DNA of 6,081 nt from Tannerellaceae bacterium (GCA_020860805.1 JAJBTP010000290.1:1-6081), one strand, 5' to 3'. Counted from the stretch's first letter, positions 1 to 6,029 are shown. Program-made: numbers and translations. The notes: generated by a model not told the origin, from the sequence alone.

Positions 1-122
1 ATTTAATATATTACAATTCAAAAATTTACACTTCTCATCAAAACTTTTTAAGCTCATAATCCTGTGAAAGGTGAAGGGAAAAAACATAGTTTTAGGTATA
101 TATTTAATTATGCAAACGAAAA
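1..122. other. Intergenic DNA beyond the terminator
   Basis: AT-rich sequence with no convincing open frame, RNA gene or Bacteroides-type promoter (TTTG/TAnnTTTG) that I can identify on either strand. It is probably the spacer between this operon and the next transcription unit. Confidence 0.5.
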
Positions 123-149
123 GAGACTATCTCATTTTGAGACAGTCTC
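123..149 (-). terminator. Rho-independent terminator after gene C, probably bidirectional
   Basis: On the coding strand the transcript forms a 12-bp stem, GAGACTGTCTCA with TGAGATAGTCTC (one G-U pair), around an AAA loop, followed by UUUUCG. It begins 27 bp after the gene C stop. On the plus strand the same hairpin is followed by CTTTTC, so it could also end transcription coming from the left. It marks the 3' end of the operon. Confidence 0.9.
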
Positions 150-176
150 CTTTTCACGACTTTTTGTAATTCTAAA

Positions 177-1589
177 TTATTTCTTCAATTCATTCGAAAA
201 TGAATAGGGGAAATCTGTTTCCTGAGTACCTCTTTGGGTATTAGGTGTAGCCGACATTTTAAACTGGATGTTCGCTCCTTTCATTAAAACATCATGTGTC
301 ACATAGTTTTTAGTATAGTTTTCACCGTTTAGCTGCATACCTGAGATATAACGGCGGCTATCGGAATTATCCTGTGCTTTTATAGTTACTTTCTTTCCAT
401 TTTCCAAATGAAGAGTCATGTTTTTAAATAAAGGTGAGCCCAGAATATATTCATCTGTACCCGGACATACAGGATAGAATCCCATTGCTGAGAATACATA
501 CCAGGCAGAAGTTTGCCCGTTATCTTCGTCACCACAATACCCGTCCGGAGCCGGAGTATATAATTTATCCATTACTTCACGAACCCAGTATTGAGCTTTC
601 CAGGGTTCACCAGAGTAGTTATATAAATAAATCATATGTTGGATAGGCTGGTTACCGTGTGCATAGTTACCCATATTCATAATCTGCATTTCACGGATTT
701 CATGGATAACACCACCATAATAGCTCTCATCAAATAAAGGGGGTACATTAAATACGGAGTCCATCATTATGTTAAATTCTCTTTTACCCCCCATCAGATC
801 AATTAATCCCTGTGGGTCATGAAATACTGACCAGGTGTAATGCCAACTATTTCCTTCGGTGAAGGCATCTCCCCATTTCAAAGGATTGAAAGGAGACTGG
901 AACTTACCGTCTGCATTTCTGCCACGCATCAGTTTATGATCCGGGCAGAATAAATTCCGGTAGTTCATAGCACGTTCAGCATATATAGCAATTTCCTCTG
1001 CCGGTTTATTTAAAGCCTGGCCGAGTTTGTAAATAGACCAGTCGTTAAATGCATATTCCAACGTACGGGCTGCACTTTCATTTATCTGTACATTATAAGG
1101 CACATATCCTAATTCATTATAATATTCATGTCCCAGACGTCCGGTTGAACTTACACGTGGGTGCACATTCGTTGTGCCGTGTACAACGCCTTCCCATAAT
1201 GTTTCAATATCATAGCCACGTAATCCTTTCAGATAAGCATCTGCCACTACAGAAGCAGAGTTGTTTCCAACCATACAGCCTCTATGTCCCGGACTTGCCC
1301 ATTCCGGCAGGAATCCACTTTCTTTATATGTATTGGCCAGACCTTCCTGCATTTTTACATTCATAGAAGGGTATACCAGGTTCAGGAAAGGGAAAAGACA
1401 GCGGAAGGTATCCCAGAAACCGGTATCAGTAAACATATACCCGGGTAATACTTCCCCGTTATAAGGGCTATAATGCATTACTTCACCAGCCGCATCAATT
1501 TCAAAGAAACTACGGGGGGAATAATACCGAACGATATAAACAGGAGTAGAAAGTACGCAGTTTATCAACATCTGTATCCTGTACTTCAA
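177..1589 (-). CDS. Gene C fragment 3: GH92 catalytic domain
   Basis: The open frame of 470 codons from a TTG at 1589. Its first 24 residues (MKYRIQMLINCVLSTPVYIV and the next four) are out-of-frame reading of fragment 2; genuine sequence begins at PRSFFEIDAAGEVMHYSPYN. It holds FTDTGFWDTFRCLFPFLNL, NNSASVVADAYLKGLRGYD, TLEYAFNDW, DAFTEGNSWHYTWSVFHDPQ, GGVIHEIREMQIMNMGNYAH, GDEDNGQTSAWYVFSAMGFY, and a C-terminal MSATPN. From the EGNSW Glu to the His of IHE is 51 residues and to the Asp of GDED is 109, the same spacing as BT3990 Glu533, His584 and Asp642 as I remember them. No other disruption is seen up to TAA at 177. Confidence 0.88.
   Translation of the reverse strand: MKYRIQMLINCVLSTPVYIVRYYSPRSFFEIDAAGEVMHYSPYNGEVLPGYMFTDTGFWDTFRCLFPFLNLVYPSMNVKMQEGLANTYKESGFLPEWASPGHRGCMVGNNSASVVADAYLKGLRGYDIETLWEGVVHGTTNVHPRVSSTGRLGHEYYNELGYVPYNVQINESAARTLEYAFNDWSIYKLGQALNKPAEEIAIYAERAMNYRNLFCPDHKLMRGRNADGKFQSPFNPLKWGDAFTEGNSWHYTWSVFHDPQGLIDLMGGKREFNIMMDSVFNVPPLFDESYYGGVIHEIREMQIMNMGNYAHGNQPIQHMIYLYNYSGEPWKAQYWVREVMDKLYTPAPDGYCGDEDNGQTSAWYVFSAMGFYPVCPGTDEYILGSPLFKNMTLHLENGKKVTIKAQDNSDSRRYISGMQLNGENYTKNYVTHDVLMKGANIQFKMSATPNTQRGTQETDFPYSFSNELKK
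1514..1519 (-). other. Gene C lesion 2: C6 run one base too long
   Basis: Coding strand TTATTCCCCCCGTAG. With five C it reads TTA TTC CCC CGT AGT TTC (LFPRSF), the normal family sequence; with six it meets TAG in the upstream frame. Confidence 0.85.
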
Positions 1590-1660
1590 TCCGGCCTAAA
1601 ACATCATTCCATACATCACGACCTTTTGCGGTAAGCTGGTCAAAGCTATCGTTTCCTAAT
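1520..1660 (-). CDS. Gene C fragment 2: short bridging segment in a third frame
   Basis: A stretch of about 47 codons between the two gene C lesions, with no start of its own. In this frame the DNA reads LGNDSFDQLTAKGRDVWNDV, then LGRIEVQDTDVDKLRTFYSC and LYRSVLF, which is the expected GH92 linker and first helices of the catalytic domain. It then hits TAG just after the C6 run. It matters because it shows the two larger pieces belong to one gene with two separate lesions rather than one deletion. Confidence 0.8.
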
Positions 1661-2464
1661 TCGGTTCAGATTCAATTCAGCCTGTTCAGGGCTGATAAAA
1701 GAAGAAGCTACCCGTGCATGTATAATTTCTCCTTTTTTAGTCGAGAAACCAATGATACCACCTGCATGATAGGTTTTTGCCTCAGTATCTCCTTTTCGTA
1801 TTTCGCGGTCATCAACAATCGCTACATACGTAAAAGGTTTATCGAATTCAACAACAAAATAATTTTTAAAATTCTGTGGTACTCCTCCACTATTACGGGT
1901 GGTATAACCAATGATTTTATTTTCTTCCGGAATAATTTTGACATAGGAACCACGGTCAAAAGCATCTACTACCACATACGAATTCTCATTTTCCGGAAAT
2001 GTAAAACGGAACATAGCCGCCCGTTCTGTCGGAGCAATCTCTGTTACGACATCATGATCGGCCAGATATACCCGGTAGTAGTAAGGTTTTGCAACTTCTG
2101 CTTTATGGGAGAACCAGCTGGCACGGTTATCTTCATCAAAAACAGGTTTACCGGTTACCGGCATAATCGAGAATTGTCCGCAATCATTTATCCAGGGACT
2201 GGGTTGGTGGGTTTGTTTAAATCCACGGATTTTATCCGCATCATATGTATAAGCCCAGCCATTTCCCATTTTACCGGTTTGTGGCATCCAGAAATTCATT
2301 CCCCACGGCATAGCAATAGCCGGGTAAGTATTCCCGGTGGAAAGAGAGATTTTAGACATAGTTCCTACCAACGGATTGACATAATCAACCGGTTGGCGTT
2401 TCTCTTCTGCATGTAAAAAGAGAGAGAAACAGATTAACATAAAAAGTAGCTTAAATCGTTTCAT
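1646..2464 (-). CDS. Gene C fragment 1: GH92 signal peptide and N-terminal domain
   Basis: The first 272 codons of gene C. ATG 2464 lies 24 bp after the gene B stop, in AT-rich DNA without a Shine-Dalgarno site, normal for Bacteroidetes. Residues 4-19 are a signal peptide, RFKLLFMLICFSLFLHA. The beta-sandwich follows, with PVDYVNPLVGT, NTYPAIAMPWGMNFW, GWAYTYDADKIRGFKQTHQ, and SPWINDCGQFSIMPV, whose Trp91 should line the +1 subsite. True sequence ends at ...AELNLNR (268); the last four residues (IRKR) are read out of frame, and the neighbouring frame supplies ELGNDSFDQLTAKGRDVWN. Confidence 0.88.
   Translation of the reverse strand: MKRFKLLFMLICFSLFLHAEEKRQPVDYVNPLVGTMSKISLSTGNTYPAIAMPWGMNFWMPQTGKMGNGWAYTYDADKIRGFKQTHQPSPWINDCGQFSIMPVTGKPVFDEDNRASWFSHKAEVAKPYYYRVYLADHDVVTEIAPTERAAMFRFTFPENENSYVVVDAFDRGSYVKIIPEENKIIGYTTRNSGGVPQNFKNYFVVEFDKPFTYVAIVDDREIRKGDTEAKTYHAGGIIGFSTKKGEIIHARVASSFISPEQAELNLNRIRKR
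1659..1664 (-). other. Gene C lesion 1: apparent loss of one GA
   Basis: Coding strand AACCGAATTAGG. Restoring GA (AAC CGA GAA TTA GGA) gives NLNRELGNDSF, with the Glu that GH92 proteins usually have here. A one-base excess (NLNRLGN) would also restore frame but loses that Glu. Confidence 0.7.
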
Positions 2465-2488
2465 TGCATCGTATTTTTATTGACTAAA

Positions 2489-4069
2489 TTAATTGAGATT
2501 TGAGGTCAGAGAATAGGGTTTGTCTTCCGGTTGTTGTACTCTCTTTTTATTAGGGGTAGAAGACATTTCAAAGGTCAGCGTTCCTCCGTTTTTCAGATCA
2601 TCATACGTGATATATCCTTTAGTATAGGGTTTACCATTCAGTTTAACAGCACTGATATACCGGTTCTTATCACTTACACGGGGTGCTTTAATTTCAAGAT
2701 ATTTCCCCTCTCCCACTTTGACTTTCATATAGGGTAGATAGGGGGTACCTAATATATATTGTTCAGAGCCGGGGCATACAGGGTAGAATCCCATAGCAGA
2801 GAAAATATACCAGGCTGACATTTGTCCACAGTCATCATTGCCACACAAGCCGTCAATACTGTTTAAATGCATCCGGTTCATAATCTCCCGTATCCAGTAC
2901 TGGCTCTTCCAGGGTTGTGAAGTCCACGCATACAAATAGGGTATATGGTGACTGGGTTCATTTCCATGCACATAATTTCCTAACACGCCTTCCCGGGTTA
3001 CATCTTCAGTATCCATAAAGAACTCATCCGGTAGATGCATAGTAAACAACGAATCCAAACGGCTGACAAATTGTTTATCCCCGCCCATACACTGCATCAG
3101 TCCATTTACATCCTGTGGTACATAAGATGAATAGTTCCAGGCATTTCCTTCTATAAATCCTTCTCCATGAGTATGCAATAAGTCAAAAGGCACTTTCCAG
3201 GAACCATCACTGTTTTTTGCCCGCACAAATTGTAAGGTAGGATCAAATATATTCTGATAATTAAGGGCTCTTTTTCTGTAAATTTCTGCTTCATCATTTT
3301 CGCCTAATGACTTCAATGTTTGATAAATAGTCCAGTCATCATAGGCATACTCCAAGGTAATAGATGAACCATTTCCATTTTTATCAAAAGGAACATATCC
3401 TAATTGTTTATAATTAGCTATATTATCATAATAAGAAAGGTTGGTACTACTTTTCATTGCCTGCAATGCCTTTTCTTTATCAACAGCAATCCCTTTATTA
3501 ATTGCGTCTGCGACAACCGATGCGGAGTGATATCCAATCATACACCAGTTTTCATTTCCCATATGCGACCAGACCGGCAGGGCTTTATGAACACTTTGTT
3601 CATAATGTGCCAGCATAGAATTCACCATATCCCGGCTACGCTCCCTGTTTATAAGGTTGAACAGAGGATGTAGCGCCCGGTAGGTATCCCATACAGAGAA
3701 AATAGTATAATTAGTGAAATTAGTTGCCTGGTGAATGGTATGGTCTATCCCCCGGTAACGGCCGTCAACATCCATATACACGGATGGGTTAATCATGGTA
3801 TGATAGAGGGAAGTATAAAACATGGTCTTCTGGTCTTCATTACCCTCTATATCTATTATATCTAATTCTTTATTCCACTTCGCATACGTTGCTTCTACAA
3901 TTTGCTCAAATGTTTTATCTTTAGCTTCTGCCTCAAGATTCTTCAATGCGCCATCGGTTCCAACTGCAGATAGAGCCACTTTTATAACCAACGGAGTAGT
4001 ATCATCTTCATCAAACTCAAAATAAGAAACAATCTTACGTCCTCCTATTTCCGGAAAGTTCTCACTCAT
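2489..4069 (-). CDS. Gene B fragment 3: GH92 catalytic domain
   Basis: The largest piece of gene B, 526 codons. Its ATG (MSENFPEIGG) is an internal Met of a conserved stretch that continues upstream as GFWRKFN in the same frame, so it is not a natural start. It carries nearly all of the catalytic domain: FYTSLYHTMINPS, SVWDTYRALHPLFNLI, HSASVVADAINKGI, LEYAYDDW, GEGFIEGNAWNYSSYVPQD with the predicted acid Glu, GNYVHGNEPSHHIPYLY, QYWIREIM, GNDDCGQMSAWYIFSAMGFY, and the closing MSSTPN. No interruption or missing family motif is seen in this 1.6 kb. Without a signal peptide or the N-terminal domain it would not be secreted or properly folded. Confidence 0.9.
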   Translation of the reverse strand: MSENFPEIGGRKIVSYFEFDEDDTTPLVIKVALSAVGTDGALKNLEAEAKDKTFEQIVEATYAKWNKELDIIDIEGNEDQKTMFYTSLYHTMINPSVYMDVDGRYRGIDHTIHQATNFTNYTIFSVWDTYRALHPLFNLINRERSRDMVNSMLAHYEQSVHKALPVWSHMGNENWCMIGYHSASVVADAINKGIAVDKEKALQAMKSSTNLSYYDNIANYKQLGYVPFDKNGNGSSITLEYAYDDWTIYQTLKSLGENDEAEIYRKRALNYQNIFDPTLQFVRAKNSDGSWKVPFDLLHTHGEGFIEGNAWNYSSYVPQDVNGLMQCMGGDKQFVSRLDSLFTMHLPDEFFMDTEDVTREGVLGNYVHGNEPSHHIPYLYAWTSQPWKSQYWIREIMNRMHLNSIDGLCGNDDCGQMSAWYIFSAMGFYPVCPGSEQYILGTPYLPYMKVKVGEGKYLEIKAPRVSDKNRYISAVKLNGKPYTKGYITYDDLKNGGTLTFEMSSTPNKKRVQQPEDKPYSLTSNLN

Positions 4070-4485
4070 ATTAAATTTACGCCAGAAACCGGTATATAAA
4101 GGTTTCGCTTATCCACATATCCATAACGGGTAATAGGTTTAGACAGAGAGATAGCAAAATAGGTATAATTTTCACGTGCCCAGCCGTTTGTAATCCGGTA
4201 ACCGGTAATAAGTGTATCATTTTCTACACGTAAACTGGCCCATAGTACTTTGCCGTCATAATTATAGATACCATGTGTTAAGCCTAAAATAATTTTTTGC
4301 AATTCACCGGCGGGATATGTATACTGATGGACGCCTACCCGTTCGGTAGCTGTCAACCGGGCTTTTACCTGATAATCATCCAGTACGACTTCATAATAAC
4401 CGGCACGGGCATTTTCCGTCGTGTGTGAATAACGGGAACGATAACCTGTATCAGGCTGGTCGGCCGTTCCGGGATTAAATTTCAC
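4066..4485 (-). CDS. Gene B fragment 2: GH92 N-terminal beta-sandwich domain
   Basis: Middle piece of gene B. The GTG at 4485 is not a real start: the same frame is open and meaningful back to about 4614, reading DAYRYCAGYQY, SHTHLSGTGHSDLGD and ILIQPVIGEVKF. The listed part continues the GH92 N-terminal domain, including HTTENARAGYYEVVLDDYQV, LTATERVGVHQYTYP and GWARENYTYFAISLSKPIT. It ends ...DKRNLYIPVSGVNLI at 4066, where the expected family reading ...DKRKPLYTGFWRKFNMSE lies in the next frame. Its TGA overlaps the following ATG as ATGA; this mimics translational coupling but sits inside a conserved domain. Confidence 0.85.
   Translation of the reverse strand: MKFNPGTADQPDTGYRSRYSHTTENARAGYYEVVLDDYQVKARLTATERVGVHQYTYPAGELQKIILGLTHGIYNYDGKVLWASLRVENDTLITGYRITNGWARENYTYFAISLSKPITRYGYVDKRNLYIPVSGVNLI
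4101..4105 (-). other. Gene B lesion 2: one base lost at GAAACC
   Basis: Coding strand AAGCGAAACCTTTAT. One more A or C gives AAG CGA AAA/AAC CCT TTA TAT, reading VDKRKPLYTGFWRKFNMSE, the normal GH92 sequence. As it stands the frame runs to TGA at 4066. Confidence 0.85.
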
Positions 4486-4562
4486 CTCACCGATAACAGG
4501 CTGAATCAGAATGTCTCCTAAATCGGAATGTCCTGTTCCACTTAAATGGGTATGGCTAAAAC

Positions 4563-4823
4563 CTACAATTGTAGGATCGTCATATTGATAACCGGCACAG
4601 TACCGGTAAGCATCTTTTGATATACACCATTAACACTATGGGGTATCGTATCAGTATCCGGACTTAATTGCACAATTCCATACGGAGCACATGCACCGGG
4701 AAACGTATATCCCATTTTAGCTGTTCCGATAAAAGGGTTCACATACGACGCTTTTTCCTTTGCCTGCATCGAATGGGCGGACAGTAAAAGAAAAATAAGA
4801 AGCAAGGGTTTATACATATTCAT
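4563..4823 (-). CDS. Gene B fragment 1: GH92 signal peptide and N-terminus
   Basis: The first 86 codons of gene B as the sequence stands. ATG 4823 follows the gene A stop by 4 bp; a second ATG two codons in (4817) is an equally good start and would leave 84 codons. Residues 4-21 form a signal peptide (KPLLLIFLLLSAHSMQA). KASYVNPFIGT and TFPGACAPYGIVQLSPDT are the classic GH92 opening. After VNGVYQK (residue 70) the frame is wrong: the next residues MLTGTVPVINMTILQL resemble nothing in GH92, while the adjacent frame reads DAYRYCAGYQYDDPTIVGF, exactly as expected. Confidence 0.85.
   Translation of the reverse strand: MNMYKPLLLIFLLLSAHSMQAKEKASYVNPFIGTAKMGYTFPGACAPYGIVQLSPDTDTIPHSVNGVYQKMLTGTVPVINMTILQL
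4615..4618 (-). other. Gene B lesion 1: A-run one base short
   Basis: Coding strand CAAAAGATGCT. A fifth A gives CAA AAA GAT GCT (QKDA) and joins VNGVYQK to DAYRYCAGYQY in frame. The smallest repair is therefore one A in a homopolymer. Confidence 0.85.
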
Positions 4824-4827
4824 AATC

Positions 4828-5247
4828 TTAACTTTTTATGGTATTTGAAAGGTATTCCTGGTATTCTTCCCATAAAGATTCAATACTACTCTCTGGTCCA
4901 AACATGCTTTTCATCGCCTTATCAAAGCTCCATACCTCTATATCACGTACTGTAAGATGGAGCTTACGGATGGCATCCGGGTCTTTAGTGGTCAGCCACT
5001 GGATGAAAAAGCCTGTTGTCTGGTATCCGTCCAGCCAGTGTCCCCCTGGTTTACGGCGGGCTTCAATATCAAAAAATCCGGCATGGGCACGGACTGCATC
5101 TGCCAAACCTTCAATAGATGCCCAGAATTCACGATTGGTCGAATAGGTTCCTATTCCTTTAGGTTCAAACTGATAAGCATGTACTAACTCATGATAAAGA
5201 ACCCCACGGGTTTCGTAATCCAGCAGAGCCATCGATTGTTGAGCCAA
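4828..5247 (-). CDS. Gene A fragment 2: basic secretory protein peptidase domain (HELVH)
   Basis: Downstream frame of gene A. The apparent TTG start at 5247 is only the first usable codon after the frameshift; the same frame stays open upstream through the C tract and continues the peptidase domain, so it is not an independent gene. It holds the catalytic core: GVLYHELVHAYQ, in which HExxH should bind zinc and Glu is the general base, followed by EFWASIEGLADAVR and a Gly/His-rich GGHWLDGYQTTGFFIQWL, both typical of the BSP family. The end, ...SLWEEYQEYLSNTIKS, is a normal family C-terminus. The fragment alone has no signal peptide and lacks the first part of the fold, so by itself it should be inactive and cytoplasmic. 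Confidence 0.85.
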   Translation of the reverse strand: MAQQSMALLDYETRGVLYHELVHAYQFEPKGIGTYSTNREFWASIEGLADAVRAHAGFFDIEARRKPGGHWLDGYQTTGFFIQWLTTKDPDAIRKLHLTVRDIEVWSFDKAMKSMFGPESSIESLWEEYQEYLSNTIKS

Positions 5248-5279
5248 TTTCTCAATATGCTGTGTACTATATACAATCC

Positions 5280-5954
5280 CTATAACGGGGGGGGATTTCC
5301 TGACTTAGCCGAGATTCCTTCATAATCCCGTAATGTATATTGTATTGTTTCTACATTATTCATCGTATCCTGAGCCGTATAAAAAAGTATTTCAGCCACT
5401 TTACGGGCATGATATTGTACATACTCATCCGGATTCTGTACTAAATCTCTATAAATAGAACTTCCGGTTGTTTCCGGTGCATGATCAGTAAAGTCAATGG
5501 CAGGATAACGGAAGGTATCCCATCCCGCTACTATATTGTTGTTATAAAAAACAATATCTCCTATAATCAACGAATCGGTTCCGGCCGTTTTTATCTCAAA
5601 CAGATATTTTGTATAATTAGAGGGTGCCTGAATGGTATATACTTTTTCCTGAAAACGGGAACAGAATTGTTGGTCTGACTGCTGGTCTATGGTAATCCAT
5701 TTTTTCCCATCATAGGTTCCTTTAAGAGTCCACTCTGCCGGGTCATTAACCGGATTATTACCGGAAGAGTAAATCGTATAACTCTGAACAGGTTCTTTAA
5801 AATCCTGTTCAAATGTGAGGTAGTTAACACCGGATACGCCCTGATAAAAGGTCACCGGATCATTATCCAGTAATTCAGGAACATTCACAATACTTTTTTG
5901 CTGACAGGCACTAAACAGGCAAATGAAAGAAAATAGACTACTAGCTAACTTCAT
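5280..5954 (-). CDS. Gene A fragment 1: lipoprotein signal plus discoidin-like domain
   Basis: This is the upstream reading frame of gene A, 224 codons, beginning at ATG 5954. Residues 1-17 are a lipoprotein signal: Lys2, a hydrophobic stretch, then LFSAC with the lipidated Cys at 17. The residues after Cys (QQKS) are not acidic, so surface export by the usual Bacteroidetes signal is uncertain. Residues about 25-145 resemble an F5/8 type C (discoidin) fold of the kind with a DPAEW...GTYDGKKW core and a YTIQAPSNYTKYLFEI strand, commonly a carbohydrate- or surface-binding module. From about 165 (WDTFRYPAIDFTDHAPE) the BSP peptidase domain begins but is cut after GNPPP, where the C8 tract throws the frame into a stop at 5280. 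Upstream DNA is very AT-rich, with no clear Shine-Dalgarno site. Confidence 0.85.
   Translation of the reverse strand: MKLASSLFSFICLFSACQQKSIVNVPELLDNDPVTFYQGVSGVNYLTFEQDFKEPVQSYTIYSSGNNPVNDPAEWTLKGTYDGKKWITIDQQSDQQFCSRFQEKVYTIQAPSNYTKYLFEIKTAGTDSLIIGDIVFYNNNIVAGWDTFRYPAIDFTDHAPETTGSSIYRDLVQNPDEYVQYHARKVAEILFYTAQDTMNNVETIQYTLRDYEGISAKSGNPPPL
5287..5294 (-). repeat. C8 homopolymer at the gene A frameshift
   Basis: Eight C on the coding strand (GGA AAT CCC CCC CCG TTA TAG) put a stop two codons after the tract. C9 or C6 would read GNPPPVIG or GNPPVIG and stay open to the true stop at 4828. C7 also terminates soon. The tract lies inside the peptidase domain, before HELVH. Confidence 0.9.
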
Positions 5955-6003
5955 TGTAATTTAAAAATTGAAAATTAAAACATCTGTAATAGATTTAGGT
6001 ATC

Positions 6004-6020
6004 CCTCTTTTAAAAAGAGG
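6004..6020. repeat. 17-bp perfect inverted repeat upstream of gene A
   Basis: CCTCTTTT-A-AAAAGAGG, 8-bp arms about one central base, 50 bp upstream of the gene A start. As RNA it could form at most a 7-bp stem with a 3-nt loop and has no U-run after it on the minus strand, so it is at best a weak terminator for an upstream gene. Its symmetry would also suit an operator. Function not determined. Confidence 0.5.
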
Positions 6021-6029
6021 CGGAAATTA

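Larger units (their letters stand above)
177..2464 (-). pseudogene. Gene C: secreted GH92 alpha-1,2-mannosidase (BT3990-like), split by two frameshifts
   Basis: A second GH92 gene, read in three frames: about 2464-1664, 1660-1520 and 1514-177. Restoring GA near 1659-1664 and removing one C from the C6 run (1514-1519) gives 762 continuous residues. Layout: signal peptide 1-19 (cleavage after ...FLHA), N-terminal beta-sandwich with YVNPLVGT at 28-35 and THQPSPWINDCGQ at 85-97, and an (alpha/alpha)6 catalytic domain with TEGNSW (Glu537), IHEIREM (His588, Glu589) and GDEDNGQTSAW (Asp646, Asp648). These match by order and spacing the residues I recall for BT3990 (Trp88, Glu533, His584, Glu585, Asp642, Asp644), so an exo-alpha-1,2-mannosidase is the best prediction. 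Last gene of the run, followed by a terminator. The family call is firm, the linkage call probable. Confidence 0.9.
2489..4823 (-). pseudogene. Gene B: secreted GH92 alpha-mannosidase, split by two frameshifts
   Basis: One GH92 gene read in three pieces (4823-4563, frame through 4485-4066, 4069-2489). Restoring one base near 4615-4618 and one near 4101-4105 gives a continuous protein of 778 residues, normal for the family. Layout: signal peptide 1-21 (cleavage after ...HSMQA), N-terminal beta-sandwich to about 270 with YVNPFIGT at 27-34 and SHTHLSGTGHSDLGD at 90-104, then the (alpha/alpha)6 catalytic domain with FIEGNAW (Glu559, predicted general acid) and GNDDCGQMSAW (Asp664/665, predicted base side). 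GH92 enzymes are Ca2+-dependent inverting exo-alpha-mannosidases. It lacks the His-Glu pair present in gene C, so it is not expected to share that enzyme's linkage preference; I cannot name its linkage. It starts 4 bp after gene A and ends 24 bp before gene C. Confidence 0.9.
4828..5954 (-). pseudogene. Gene A: discoidin-like/basic secretory protein metallopeptidase lipoprotein, split by a frameshift
   Basis: Full extent of one gene that reads in two frames. Adding one C to the C8 tract (plus-strand G8 at 5287-5294), or removing two, joins the halves as ...SGNPPPVIGIVYSTQHIEKLAQQ..., giving about 375 residues. Order: lipoprotein signal 1-17, discoidin-like beta-sandwich about 25-145, then a basic secretory protein (BSP, PF04450-type) peptidase domain about 165-375 with zinc motif HELVH at 255-259 and the family's EGLADAVR segment downstream. 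The family is a predicted zinc metallopeptidase; no substrate is established here. It is the first complete gene of the run and ends 4 bp before the first GH92 gene, so the two are surely cotranscribed and may be translationally coupled. Whether it is a true pseudogene or a sequencing artefact is open; the domain assignment is firm, the substrate is not. Confidence 0.85.

Noticed and set aside
1718..2416. Plus-strand open frame of 232 codons, plus other plus-strand frames at 434-646, 1049-1366, 1261-1464, 2531-2737, 3404-3673, 3822-4025, 4838-5146, 4957-5187 and 5481-5678
   Set aside because: All lie antisense to strong minus-strand coding sequence. Their translations are rich in Cys, Ile, Phe, His and Ser with no recognisable domain, so they are antisense shadows.
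473..2824. DNA similarity between 473-528 and 2780-2835 as a direct repeat
   Set aside because: Both stretches encode the conserved GQxSAWYxFSAMGFYPVCPG segment of the two GH92 paralogues. The similarity is explained by homology and shared codon use, and is too imperfect for a mobile or recombination repeat.
4066..4485. Treating the middle GH92 piece as a separate small protein starting at GTG 4485
   Set aside because: The frame is open and has GH92 motifs (THLSGTGHSD) well upstream of the GTG, and the following frame continues the same domain. It is part of gene B.
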